Counted from the stretch's first letter, positions 19,616 through 30,350 are shown. The stretch: DNA of 64,000 bases from Anaeromyces robustus (GCA_002104895.1 MCFG01000169.1:1-64000); one strand, 5' to 3'. A program made the numbers and translations. Notes: generated by a model from the letters alone, not told the origin.

Positions 19616-21877
19616 ATGGCTGAAACTGAAACATTTGCCTTCCAAGCTGAAATCTCTCAATTAATGAGTTTGATTATCAATACTTTTTACTCTAACAAGG
19701 AAATTTTCTTAAGAGAAATTATTTCTAACGCTTCTGATGCTTTAGATAAGATTAGATACCAATCTCTTACTGATGCTTCTCAACTTGATACTGAAAAGGA
19801 ACTTTTCATTCGTATTACTCCAGATAAGGAAAACAAAATCCTTGAAATTAGAGATTCTGGTATTGGTATGACTAAGGCCGATCTTGTTAACAGTAAGTTT
19901 TTTATTTAAACATTAATATATATATATATATATTTAAAGAAATAATATAAATTAATATATAATTTTTTGAATAATTAAAATAATATTAAATGTTATTAAT
20001 ATTAATATAAAATATTTTATTTGTTATTATATATTTTCATTTTAATTTAAAATTATGTAGATCTTGGTACTATTGCTAAGTCTGGTACTAAGGCTTTCAT
20101 GGAAGCTCTTCAATCTGGTGCTGATATTTCTATGATTGGTCAATTTGGTGTCGGTTTCTACTCTGCTTACTTAGTTGCCGATAAGGTTCAAGTTATCACT
20201 AAGCACAATGATGATGAACAATACATTTGGGAATCAGCTGCTGGTGGTAGTTTCACCATTACTCGTGATACTGTCAACGAACAAATTGGTCGTGGTTCCA
20301 TCATCAGACTTTTCATGAAGGAAGACCAACTTGAATACCTTGAAGAAAAACGTATTAAGGAAATTGTTAAGAAGCACTCTGAATTCATTGGTTACCCAAT
20401 TCAATTAGTTGTTGAAAAGGAAGTTGAAAAGGAAGTTGAAGATGAAGAAGAAGAAACTAAGGAAGAAGAAGATGGTCCAAAGATTGAAGAAATTGATGAA
20501 GAAAAGGAAAAGGAAGAAAAGAAGAAGAAGACCATCAAGGAAATTAAGAAGGAAACTGAAGAATTAAACAAAACTAAACCACTTTGGACTAGAAACCCAG
20601 ATGAAATTACTAACGAAGAATACGGTGCCTTCTACAAGAGTATTACCAACGATTGGGAAGACCACCTTGCTGTTAAGCACTTCTCCGTTGAAGGTCAATT
20701 AGAATTCCGTGCCTTATTATTCGTTCCAAGACGTGCTCCATTCGATATGTTCGAACAAAAGAAGAAGAGAAACAACATTAAGCTTTACGTCCGTCGTGTC
20801 TTCATTATGGATGACTGTGAAGAATTAATTCCAGAATGGCTTAACTTTGTTAAGGGTGTTGTTGATTCTGAAGATCTTCCACTTAACATTTCTCGTGAAA
20901 TGTTACAACAAAACAAGATCTTAAAGGTTATTCGTAAGAACCTTGTTAAGAAGTGTATTGAATTATTCAATGAAATTTACGAAGATGCCGAAAACAAGAA
21001 GAAGTTCTACGATGCCTTCTCTAAGAACATTAAGTTAGGTATTCACGAAGACAGTACTAACCGTGCTAAGTTATCTGAATTCCTTATGTTCTACTCTACT
21101 AAGTCTGGTGAAGAAATGACTTCCCTTAAGGATTACGTTACTCGTATGCCAGAAAAGCAAAAGAACATTTACTACGTTACTGGTGAATCCAGAGCCGCTG
21201 TTGAAAACTCTCCATTCCTTGAAGCTCTTAAGAAGAAGGGATTCGAAGTTTTATACCTTGTTGATCCAATTGATGAATACATGGTTCAACAACTTAAGGA
21301 ATACGATGGTCACACTCTCCAAAGTGTTACCAAGGAAGGTCTTGAATTAGAAGAAGATGAAGAAGAAAAGAAGAAGCGTGAAGAAGAAAAGGCTCAATTC
21401 GAAGAATTATGTAAGACCATTAAGGAAATTCTTGGTGACAAGGTTGAAAAGGTAGTCCTTTCTAACCGTATTGTTAATTCTCCATGTGTTTTAGTTACTG
21501 GTCAATATGGTTGGTCTGCTAACATGGAACGTATCATGAGAGCTCAAGCTTTACGTGATTCTGCTATGTCTTCCTACATGGCCTCTAAGAAGACTATGGA
21601 AATTAACCCAGAACATGCTATCATTAAGTCCTTAAAGGCTAAGGATAAGAATGACAAGACCTTAAAGGATTTAGTTTACTTATTATACGAAACTGCTTTA
21701 TTATCTTCTGGTTTCACTCTTGAAGATCCATCTAACTTTGCCTCTCGTATTCACCGTATGATTAAGTTAGGTTTAAGTATTGATGATGAAGAAGAAGCTG
21801 AAATGGAAACTGATGCTCAAGATGATATGCCAGAATTAGAAGAAGTTGGTGAATCTAAGATGGAAGAAGTTGATTAA
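19616..21877 (+). CDS. HSP90: Cytosolic HSP90 molecular chaperone
   Basis: ATP-dependent chaperone that folds and activates client proteins in the cytosol. Exons 19616-19892 and 20061-21877 flank a 168-bp GTAAGT...TAG intron that splits an Asn codon, giving 697 residues, the normal length for fungal HSP90. Visible family marks are the ATP-pocket motifs [19 protein letters not shown] (catalytic Glu34), [14 protein letters not shown] (Asp80) and [15 protein letters not shown]; a charged Glu/Lys linker at about 210-268; the middle-domain stretch [17 protein letters not shown]; and the C-terminal MEEVD that docks TPR co-chaperones. The MEEVD ending and lack of a signal peptide or KDEL place it in the cytosol. 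Codon choice is clearly richer in C- and G-ending codons than in neighbouring genes, as expected of high expression. The leader AACAAAAATGG supports this start. Confidence 0.98.
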
Positions 21878-22545
21878 GCGGGTTAATAAATTTAACTTTT
21901 TTACTTTTCTAATTTATACAAAAAAAAAATTATAATAAATAATATAATTTAACCAAACGTTATATCATAAAAACAAAAAAAAAAAAATTACAAATTTTTA
22001 CTTATCTTAAACAAAACAAAACACATCTAAAATGAAAAACACACATATAATACAATACAAATACATTTTTTAATAAAGTGGATAAAAAAAAATAATAAAA
22101 AAAAAACAAGGACTGTCTTTAAAAGATAAATAAACTTTTAAAAGAATTGAAAGTCCTTTTATTATTTTTTCTAACACTTATATTTTTCTATTATCAAAAT
22201 AATAAAAACATATATTTAATATTTTTTTTAATCATTTAAAGTGCAATTTATATATAAAAACCATTAAAAAAAAAATTTTTTTTTAAATAAAAATTACAAT
22301 TTTATAAAATGTATATATAAAAAATATATTAAAAAAAAAATTAAAAAATAAAAAATTTAAAAAAAAATTAAAAATTTAATAAAAAAATTAAAAAAAAAAA
22401 AAAAAAAAATTAGGATTGTCTGTTCAAAAATTTATGAATTTTGTGTTTAATTTGGTATATATATATATTTTTTCCTAATGTTTTATCTTATGATTTATTC
22501 TATTCTAGCTATAATAGAATCTAAAACTTTTTGAATTTTGTGTTT
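21878..22545. other. HSP90 3' flank
   Basis: Non-coding and A-rich. It includes AATAAA-type signals and an imperfect stem around 22108-22157 (AAGGACT ... AGTCCTT with TCTTT/AAAGA inner pairing). From about 22435 the T-rich sequence TGAATTTTGTGTTT occurs twice, just before a truncated LINE copy begins. Confidence 0.5.
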
Positions 22546-22920
22546 TATTGATCACTTCTGATTTAGATAGAAATTTTTTTTATTTTTTAGATAGTCTTTT
22601 TAATAGTTTAGTTAGGACCAGTAATAACCCTAGTGTGGATAATAGAATAAATAATATTGTTAAGGGTTATAAAAGTAGTAATAATAGTATAAGTAATATA
22701 GATATATTAGGTAGTAAAAAAATAGTTAATAGGTATAGAATATATATTTTTTTAATTGGTGGTAGAGATTATGGTTTTAGTGATAGAATTAACAATAGTC
22801 CATACAAAAAGGAATGGGAATGTTTGTTTAAGTGTCAGACTGAATCTGGTACTTATTCAAAATCCCCATTCTTGTTGCGATCTGCGGCTCTATTGAATGA
22901 TATCATGCCTGTTGTCTGTA
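22546..22920 (+). mobile_element. 5'-truncated LINE copy, first piece
   Basis: About 375 bp nearly identical to 27346-27720 of the full-length LINE that follows. It corresponds to the last part of that ORF (FFYFLDSLFNSL... to IMPVVC) and lacks everything upstream. It is cut at 22920 by the full-length LINE and resumes at 28099, so this is the older, interrupted copy. Differences are few, including a 2-bp gap near 22559, implying a young age. Confidence 0.9.
22909..22920 (+). repeat. Target-site duplication of the full-length LINE, left copy
   Basis: CTGTTGTCTGTA here is repeated exactly at 28099-28110, straight after the LINE poly(A) tail (the match extends one more A). Together they bracket the inserted element. 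Confidence 0.85.
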
Positions 22921-23528
22921 ACCTCTTCTGAGGACCTGTACTTCCATTCATTTGGAATGCTCAAAAGAGGGTAAATGCCTGTCGATACATGGCGACGTTA
23001 AGGGCATTTTATGAAGTCTCCTCAATAATTGTTCTTTTTTCTAATAATATGTATAAGTTGGATATGCAGGAAATGAGTTATTTGTATTTTCTTTTAAATT
23101 TACCTTTCATGTATTTCTGTATATTATCACTGTATGAATCCATTGTAATTGCTTTAATTATTGTATGAGCTTGATTCACTTTACTCAAAAGCATGTGCTT
23201 ATACTTTATTAGAATTTAGAATAGTTATTTTTGAGTTCTTCACCTTTAACTTTTTTTTTAATTTTCATGAATTTAAGAATTTACAAGATTTCAAATATAT
23301 TTACATTCGCAAAAAGAGATTTTTATAACAACTATCAATATTCTACAAGTGTTTTTATAATAGAGTAAAGAAGATAAACAATTGATAAATTTAAACAAAA
23401 AAAAAAAAAAAAAAAGAAAAAATTTACATTCAGTTATTACTAGTCTACATTTTTAACTCGATTTTTTTAGTTTAGTACTTTCATTTTACTTTTTTTATTT
23501 TTTTCATCAATATTAAATATAGATCATA

Positions 23529-26500
23529 ATGGTACGAAATTTTTATAATAGTAACGAAAATAGCAATGTTTTTGTTCGTGGATTCCGCTGTTATGGAACT
23601 GATATTAACAACACTAGCATTATCTTCATCAATGGCCTTCACTCATGGACCAATGCATATATGATGGATTTTCTGGAATCAAATCTTAAGGAATTCAACA
23701 AGTACATTCTTTCAGTTAAACGATCTATGTGTTCTAGAGGTTGGTATTTTAGGATCAAAGTTTTATCATCTGACTTTAAATTCGATGATTTCAAAAAGAA
23801 ATTTGTATCATATATCTCAAATGCTAGCTTGTCGTATAGTAATTGCACTCATTATATTCGTAAAAGGTCACTTCAACAGATCAGAAATCAACTATTTTCT
23901 CCTTCAACAAACTTTAATGATTCAATTAATAACCAAAGTAATTCTACAACAAACTTAAATGATTCAATTAATAACCAAAGTAAGTCTACAACAAACTTAA
24001 ATGATTCAATCAATAACCAAAGAAATTCTACAACAAACTTAAATGATTCAATTAATAACCAAAGTAATTCTACTACAACATCCTCACAATCTAATACTTC
24101 AGATTCTTTCCAACGCAACTCATTAGTTAGTATACACTCTAATCTCAACACTCTTAATTCTATCAAAGATAAGTTTACTTTTTGTCTCAGTTGGAATACC
24201 AATGGATGGAACCACGAAAAGAAAGATAGTATCGAATACTTTATCACATTATTCAAACCTCTTTTTCTCTGTTTTCAAGAAACAAAGAACGGTTCTGGTG
24301 CCAATAGTAGTCAACCATGTAAAGTCACTATTCCCAATTACCGATATTTTGTTAGAAGAGCCGTTGATAGTATTCCAGGCATGAGAGGTTTATTTTTAGG
24401 TTATCATAAATCTTGTCAAGCAATACTTGAAGAGAATTCATTTAATTACATTATTTCCTTAACCAATTATAATATCTACGACTCTAAATGCTCTGTTGGA
24501 AATGTATATATCCCTGTCAGCTCTCATTCTACACAAGTGAAGTGTGCTTTAGCAGAAGTTATTGATTGGCTTAATATTCATCGTGATCATGCTTCTATTC
24601 TTGTTGGGGATTTTAACATGAAAACAGTGGACCTTGAAGAAAAAATATCACCGATTAATGGTTGGATAATTTTACCTCTCAATAGTTCAAGAATCTCTTG
24701 GGTTCAAGGTAATTTATCTTCAGATATTGATCATGCTTTGGTTAATTATAAAATGTTGAACCTTATATCTTATGCTTCCTTTATTGATTATCACCCAGTC
24801 TCTGATCATAAACCAATGTTAGTATATTGTAAGAAAAATTTTGTTGATCTCTCCTTTACTCACCCAAAAAAGGTTGTTCAATGGAATAGAATTCGCTGTA
24901 AGGAAATGAAAAACGATATTGTTGACAATAACAAGTTTGCTATTTTAAATAATGAGATCTTTAATAATCCTTCTCTTTCTATTGATGATCTAGTTGATAA
25001 GTTTATTAATACTTCTAATTCAATTGCAGAGGACCTTGAAATTACATCTTCTACTGAAATTAGGAAATCAATGTTCCATATGTCACGTAATATTTACTGT
25101 CTTCAAAGAATCAAAAGCTTGAAGTATCGACAAATTGAAAAGAGCCATTTGGATTATGAACCTAATCAATTTATTATCCTTGTTGCATCTTATAATAAAT
25201 TATGCCAATCTATTCATAAAAAATGTAATGAATTTAGAAGACAAAACTATTTATTTTGGATTAAAGTAGGCTGCGAGGCTACCTTAAAAAATGACAGCAG
25301 AAAATCATGGTCATGGATTAAGAAGAATATTAAAAATAACAATCAGGAGTTATTTATACCTCATCCTATCAGAGACCACCAAGATAACTTAGTGTATAGT
25401 ACTAAAGATCAATTAGATGTTTGGTGCAATTATTATAAGAAACTTAGTTATGACTCTACTGGACATAGCATGAATAAAAAATTCTGGAAGAATTCTCCCG
25501 CTATTAATCGTATAAAGAGTGGAAATAACATAGTATGGGATATTAACCAAGATATCAGCATTGAAGAAATCAAAAAGGCCATCCTTTCTATCCCTAACTT
25601 TAAAGCCTCAGGTCCCGATGGTATCCCTATTGAATTTTATAAAGCTTTAATTCCTGATTCCTCTTCGAATGACTCTGTAAATAATGATTCCTATGTTCCG
25701 GCTGGTCTTAGTTGTTTCTGTTTCTTAATTAATCGTATTTGGAATGGTGATTTTCCTATTTTTTGGAATAATGCATCCATTGTTTCTATTCCAAAAAAAG
25801 GCGATCTTTCTAATTGTGATAACTATCGTGGTATCTCACTTATCAATAATGGTATTAAGATTCTTTCGAAAATTATTGCTTCTAGAATTTCTGAATATGG
25901 TATAAGTCATGGATTCATCAGACCAGAACAATTTGGCTTTCGGAATAAGGAAGAATGTATTAGTCTTTATATCTCTATTCTTTCTATTTGTCAAAGACGT
26001 AAATTCAAAGGGGAAGATACTTATATAGCTTTTCTGGATCTTAAAAAAGCTTACGATTCTGTGCCCATATATAACATCTTGTCGAAAATTTATACTCTTG
26101 GTATACAAGGAAAATGCTTTCAATTTTTGGAGAACCTATATCTGTCTTCCAAAGCTTGTGTTAAAATTAATGGACAATTTTCCGATTCTTTCAGAATACT
26201 TAAAGGAGTTCGACAAGGATGTCCCTTATCTCCTATACTTTTTAATTTGTTTATCAACGACATCTTCAACGATTGCCTGCATAATGGTGTGAAAATAGAT
26301 ACTGAATATTGTTGTGGAGGATTATTTGCTGATGATATTGTTCTTTGTGCCCCTAGTAGATCTCGTATGAACAAACTTCTTCGTTTAGTTGGTAAATGGG
26401 CTAAGGACAACGAGATGACTTTTGGAATTAATAAATGTGGCACATTAGCTGTTAGACATGAAAATTCGGAATATATTCTTAGAGAGGACCCTACCTTTTA

Positions 26501-27848
26501 TTTAACAGGAATCGCAATCCCTAAAACAGATTGTTATACTTACCTTGGTGTTCCCTTTCACAAAACTCTAGATTTAAAATTCGTTATTAGTAAAATGAAA
26601 AATAAAGTTAGTAAGGCTTTGTTTTCAATTCAAGGTTTTTTAAAAAATGATCTGATTCCTATTCCTCTTAAAAGAACTTTATTCTCTGCAAAAGTTATTG
26701 GACAAGTTTCCTATTACGCGCCTTTGCTTGGTTCTAACAAAAACAATACTAGTTCTACACAAACAATAATTAACAAAGGTTTTTATTGGATTTTAGGCTA
26801 CTCGAAACCTAATTCTTTTGTTTCTATTTATTGCATCTCAAAAGAACTCAATATTCCTCCACTTTCTGGTAAATGTGCTTTAGCTCAGGTTAGATGTTTT
26901 AATAAGTGGAAGGACTCCAACTGCATTATCTCAAAGATAGTTAATAATGTTGCTACAACAAGAAAATGGACTTGGGACAAAGAAAGTAAAATATTAAATG
27001 ATAAATTAAACAATATTTCATCCTCTACTAAAGAAATTATGGAATTCTATTGGGACAGAGACATGAACAGTGATAAATCAATTAAAGCTAAAACTTATAA
27101 ATTGTACAACTTTGAAGAATCAAGAAGTTACTTAAAGCTTAATCTAGAATTTCCTGAATATAGCAAAGGTTTTCGGTGGATACTTAGGGCAAGATGTGGA
27201 TATAAAATTGATGCTAGAGTTGCAAAAGCTGCTAAAATGATTAATAATTCTTGTCCTAATTGTTGTTCATGTTGTTTCCATTGTGACAGTTATCAGAGAA
27301 TTGATCATTGGTTTATAAATTGTTTCTTATTTAAAAATCTTCGTATTGATCACTTCTCTGATCTAGATAGAAATTTTTTTTATTTTTTAGATAGTCTTTT
27401 TAATAGTTTAGTTAGGATCAGTAATAACCCTAGTGTGGATAATAGAATAAATAATATTGTTAAGGGTTATAAAAGTAGTAATAATAGTATAAGTAATATA
27501 GATATATTAGGTAGTAAAAAAATAGTTAATAGGTATAGAATATATATTTTTTTAATTGGTGGTAGAGATTATGGTTTTAGTGATAGAATTAACAATAGTC
27601 CATACAAAAAGGAATGGGAATGTTTGTTTAAGTGTCAGACTGAATCTGGTACTTATTCAAAATCCCCATTCTTGTTGCGATCTGCGGCTCTATTGAATGA
27701 TATCATGCCTGTTGTCTGTAAAAGACAACATATATTATTCAATAAATTTAAAACCAACCTCTCCAGGAACGTCAATGCTGATAACACAGTAGGACAGCCT
27801 AGTAGGGCAAATGCCGATCCTATTTCCGACCCTAGTGGAATAGGATAG
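23529..27848 (+). CDS. LINE ORF: APE endonuclease and reverse transcriptase polyprotein
   Basis: 1439 residues driving target-primed reverse transcription. In order: an N-terminal region of about 128 residues with no family I recognise; four 14-residue repeats of the NDSINNQSNSTTNL type (about 129-184); an APE-type endonuclease (about 216-440) with N223 in SWNTNGW, E251 in FQETK, D361/N363 in VGDFN and D426/H427 in SDHKP; and a reverse transcriptase (about 660-1000) with SGPDGIPIEFYKA, PKKGDLSNCDNYRGISL, AFLDLKKAYDSVP, GVRQGCPLSPILFNLFI and the catalytic F933-A-D-D936. A C-terminal zinc-knuckle-like C1242-x2-C1245...H1260-x4-C1265 resembles zf-RVT modules. No RNase H domain was seen. All listed catalytic residues are present, so the protein could be active. 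Confidence 0.95.
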   Translation: MVRNFYNSNENSNVFVRGFRCYGTDINNTSIIFINGLHSWTNAYMMDFLESNLKEFNKYILSVKRSMCSRGWYFRIKVLSSDFKFDDFKKKFVSYISNASLSYSNCTHYIRKRSLQQIRNQLFSPSTNFNDSINNQSNSTTNLNDSINNQSKSTTNLNDSINNQRNSTTNLNDSINNQSNSTTTSSQSNTSDSFQRNSLVSIHSNLNTLNSIKDKFTFCLSWNTNGWNHEKKDSIEYFITLFKPLFLCFQETKNGSGANSSQPCKVTIPNYRYFVRRAVDSIPGMRGLFLGYHKSCQAILEENSFNYIISLTNYNIYDSKCSVGNVYIPVSSHSTQVKCALAEVIDWLNIHRDHASILVGDFNMKTVDLEEKISPINGWIILPLNSSRISWVQGNLSSDIDHALVNYKMLNLISYASFIDYHPVSDHKPMLVYCKKNFVDLSFTHPKKVVQWNRIRCKEMKNDIVDNNKFAILNNEIFNNPSLSIDDLVDKFINTSNSIAEDLEITSSTEIRKSMFHMSRNIYCLQRIKSLKYRQIEKSHLDYEPNQFIILVASYNKLCQSIHKKCNEFRRQNYLFWIKVGCEATLKNDSRKSWSWIKKNIKNNNQELFIPHPIRDHQDNLVYSTKDQLDVWCNYYKKLSYDSTGHSMNKKFWKNSPAINRIKSGNNIVWDINQDISIEEIKKAILSIPNFKASGPDGIPIEFYKALIPDSSSNDSVNNDSYVPAGLSCFCFLINRIWNGDFPIFWNNASIVSIPKKGDLSNCDNYRGISLINNGIKILSKIIASRISEYGISHGFIRPEQFGFRNKEECISLYISILSICQRRKFKGEDTYIAFLDLKKAYDSVPIYNILSKIYTLGIQGKCFQFLENLYLSSKACVKINGQFSDSFRILKGVRQGCPLSPILFNLFINDIFNDCLHNGVKIDTEYCCGGLFADDIVLCAPSRSRMNKLLRLVGKWAKDNEMTFGINKCGTLAVRHENSEYILREDPTFYLTGIAIPKTDCYTYLGVPFHKTLDLKFVISKMKNKVSKALFSIQGFLKNDLIPIPLKRTLFSAKVIGQVSYYAPLLGSNKNNTSSTQTIINKGFYWILGYSKPNSFVSIYCISKELNIPPLSGKCALAQVRCFNKWKDSNCIISKIVNNVATTRKWTWDKESKILNDKLNNISSSTKEIMEFYWDRDMNSDKSIKAKTYKLYNFEESRSYLKLNLEFPEYSKGFRWILRARCGYKIDARVAKAAKMINNSCPNCCSCCFHCDSYQRIDHWFINCFLFKNLRIDHFSDLDRNFFYFLDSLFNSLVRISNNPSVDNRINNIVKGYKSSNNSISNIDILGSKKIVNRYRIYIFLIGGRDYGFSDRINNSPYKKEWECLFKCQTESGTYSKSPFLLRSAALLNDIMPVVCKRQHILFNKFKTNLSRNVNADNTVGQPSRANADPISDPSGIG
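23913..24080 (+). repeat. 42-bp tandem repeat in the LINE ORF, four copies
   Basis: Four in-frame 42-bp units encode near-identical Asn/Ser/Thr-rich 14-mers between the N-terminal region and the endonuclease. It looks like a flexible linker made by unit duplication. Confidence 0.9.
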
Positions 27849-28098
27849 ATCAATTTTACTTTAATTCTATATTTAGAATTAAGGGCTGTATGGATTTATT
27901 GTTTTTAAATATTATTATACTTCTTTTTTTCCTCCAGTATTATCTATTATTATCTATAATATTTTACTGGTTTTTATTTTTTTTAGTATCATTTTTTTTC
28001 ATTATGTGTTTTTTTTATGATTCATGTATTTTAATATTTAAATTCAATAAAGTTGACGTACAAATTGTGTGCCATAAAAAAAAAAAAAAAAAAAAAAA

Positions 28099-28110
28099 CT
28101 GTTGTCTGTA
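28099..28110 (+). repeat. Target-site duplication of the full-length LINE, right copy
   Basis: Exact copy of 22909-22920, directly after the poly(A) tail and continuing into the interrupted older LINE. Confidence 0.85.
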
Positions 28111-28132
28111 AAAGACAACATATATTGTTCAA
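28099..28132 (+). mobile_element. 5'-truncated LINE copy, middle piece
   Basis: Continues the copy broken at 22920: CTGTTGTCTGTAAAAGACAA and on to TTGTTCAA matches the family sequence from 27709. It is interrupted again at 28133 by a tiny poly(A)-tailed insert. Confidence 0.85.
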
Positions 28133-28185
28133 CATGAAAGTGTATTCTCTTCATTTAGTCTAAAAAAAAAAAAAAAAAAAAAAAA
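28133..28185 (+). mobile_element. 53-bp poly(A)-tailed retro-insert
   Basis: Twenty-nine bases (CATGAAAGTGTATTC...TTTAGTCT) followed by a run of A. ACATATATTGTTCAA (15 bp) flanks it on both sides (28118-28132 and 28186-28200), a clear target-site duplication. Its end, TTAGTCT before poly(A), resembles the tails near 30403 and 31998, so it is a drastically 5'-truncated insertion from a second retroelement family. Confidence 0.8.
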
Positions 28186-28560
28186 ACATATATTGTTCAA
28201 TAAATTTAAAACCAACCTCTCCAGGAACGTCAATGCTGATAACACAGTAGGACAGCCTAGTAAGGCAAATGCCGATCCTATTTCAGACCCTAGTGGAATA
28301 GGATAGATCAATTTTACTTTAATTCTATATTTAGAATTAAGGGCTTGTATGGATTTATTGTTTTTAAATATTATTATAATACTTTTTTTTTTCCCTCCAG
28401 TATTATTTATTATTATCTATAATATTTAAACTGGTTTTTATTTTTTTTTAGTATCATTATTTTTCATTATGTGTTTTTTTTTATGATTCATGTATTTTAT
28501 TTATTTAAATTCAATAAAAGTGACGTACAAATTGTGTGCCATAAAAAAAAAAAAAAAAAA
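28186..28560 (+). mobile_element. 5'-truncated LINE copy, last piece with poly(A)
   Basis: Closely matches 27728-28098 of the full-length LINE (end of ORF, stop, 3' UTR, AATAAA, poly(A) at about 28543-28560). With the pieces at 22546-22920 and 28099-28132 it makes one 5'-truncated insertion of about 0.78 kb. Confidence 0.88.
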
Positions 28561-28658
28561 GGTATACTTACCTTGGTATTCTTTTTCGCAAAACTCTTTT
28601 CATTTTATTAAAAATAAATTTTAAATCAAGATAATAAGGCTTTGTTTTCAATTCAAGG

Positions 28659-28691
<33 letters not shown>

Positions 28692-29064
28692 TGATTTAAT
28701 TCCTATTCCTCTTAAATGAACTTAATTCTCTGCAAAAGTTATTGGACAAGTTTCCTATTACGCACCCTTGGCTTGGATTTAAACAAAAACAATACTAGTT
28801 CTACTCAAAACTATTATCAACAAAGGTTTTTTATTGAATTTTAGGTTTCTCAAAACCTAATTCATTTGTTTCTATTTACTGCATTTCTAAAGAACTCAAT
28901 ATTCCTCCATTCTCTGATAAATGTGTTTTTAGCCTAAGTTAAATGTTTTAATAAGTGGAATGACTTCAACTGTATTATCTCAAAAATAGTCAATAATGTC
29001 TCTACAACAAGAAAATGGACTTGGGACAAAGAAAGATATTAAATGATAAATTAAACAATATTTC
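28561..29064 (+). mobile_element. Degraded LINE fragment
   Basis: Matches about 26537-27040 of the full-length LINE (from TATACTTACCTTGG to AAATTAAACAATATTTC) but carries many indels, frame breaks and a long poly(T) insertion near 28660-28684. It is older than the neighbouring copies and lacks both ends. Confidence 0.85.
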
Positions 29065-30350
29065 CTTCTTTGCTGAACCTCTTAGCTTCTGATGTTATTG
29101 GTTATAGTCTTAACAAAGAATTTTGGGAAGATAAATTTGGATCTCCTCCTCCAAACTCTTCTGAATGGAATATTAATGGTCCAATTACTATTTCTGAAAT
29201 TTACGAAACCGTTTCTTCTTTGAAAAATAATAAAGTTCCAGGTCCTAATGGTATTCCTTCTATATTCTTCAAAGCTTTCTTTTGTGAATATTCTTCAAAT
29301 AATAATCAACCAAACAATCAATCAGACAAATCCCTCTAACTCAGTTATTCTGGATTTTATTAAATGTTTTGAATTATTATTTAATAGAATTTGGGATGGT
29401 GATTTCCCGTCTGAATGAAATTCTGTATCGATTATTTCTATTCCTATAAAAGGAGACCTTTCTGATGGTAACAACTATAAAGGAATTTCTTTGATTAACG
29501 TCAGTATTAAAATCATTACTAAAATTATCACTAACAGAATTACTACTAATTATGCACTTAAACATAATTTAATCTGTCCAGAACAGTTTGGTTTCTGTTA
29601 TAAAGAAGAATGTATTAGTCTTTACATATCAATCCGTGAAATATGTCAAAGAAGAGATTTTCTAAATCAATTTACTTACCTTGCTTTTCTTGATTTGAAA
29701 AAAGCCTACGATTCTGTTCCTATCTACAATATTTTAACCAAATTAAATAATCTTGGTATACGTGGTAAATGCCTTAATTTTATTACAAACCTCTACCTTA
29801 CCTCGAAAGCTCGTGTCTTGCTGAACAATCAACTTTCAAATGAATTCCCTATAAATTGTGGTGTTCGTCAAGGTTGCCCTTTACCCCCAATTCTATTCAA
29901 TTTATTCCTTAATTATATTTTAAATAATTGTTCTAACTATGGAGTTTCATGTGATAATTCAATCTGTTGTGACGGTCTCTTTGCTGATGATATTGTTCTT
30001 ATTGCCCCTTTCAAGAAGAGTAAAACTCAGGTCACTTTTATTCCATGTACACGATTGGGCTAAAACTAATGAAATGACCTTTGGTATCAACAAATGTGCT
30101 AACAATGGTTGTTAAACCACTCAAACTCTTTCCTCCTCATAATTACTGACCTTCTTTCTAGATATCAATAGAATTTCTAAAACTTCTTGCTATAAATATT
30201 TTGGTATCTCTTTTATTATTATATTCTCTTTTCCTTAAACCTATTATTTCAAATCTCAACTTAAAACTTAACCTGACTATAAATCCATTCACCCGTTTTC
30301 TCCTTTAATCGTAACATTTCTTTGGTTCTTAAAATCTAAATCTATTAATA
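29065..30350 (+). pseudogene. Degraded reverse-transcriptase fragment of a related LINE
   Basis: Encodes a diverged relative of the intact LINE protein: VPGPNGIPSIFFKAF, IKGDLSDGNNYKGISL, AFLDLKKAYDSVPIYNIL, GVRQGCPLPPILFNLF and GLFADDIVLIAP. Stops and frame changes (near 29340, 29415 and after 30030) split it, and homology fades after about 30350. It lacks the endonuclease and a proper 3' end. Protein-level similarity with many replacements suggests a different subfamily from the active one. Confidence 0.88.

Larger units (their letters stand above)
22921..28098 (+). mobile_element. Full-length non-LTR retrotransposon (LINE), apparently intact
   Basis: A 5.2-kb element with a 608-bp 5' UTR beginning ACCTCTTCTGAGGACC, one long ORF (23529-27848), a 229-bp T-rich 3' UTR with AATAAA near 28047, and a poly(A) tail at 28077-28098. 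A 12-13 bp target-site duplication lies on both sides. The 5' UTR is noticeably less AT-rich than local DNA. The element sits inside an older copy of the same family. Intact ORF, tail and duplication together indicate a recent insertion. Its endonuclease and reverse transcriptase place it among APE-type LINEs; the exact clade cannot be decided without a phylogeny. Confidence 0.92.

Noticed and set aside
27890-28111. 73-codon frame after the LINE stop
   Set aside because: Lies in the LINE 3' UTR and poly(A) tail.
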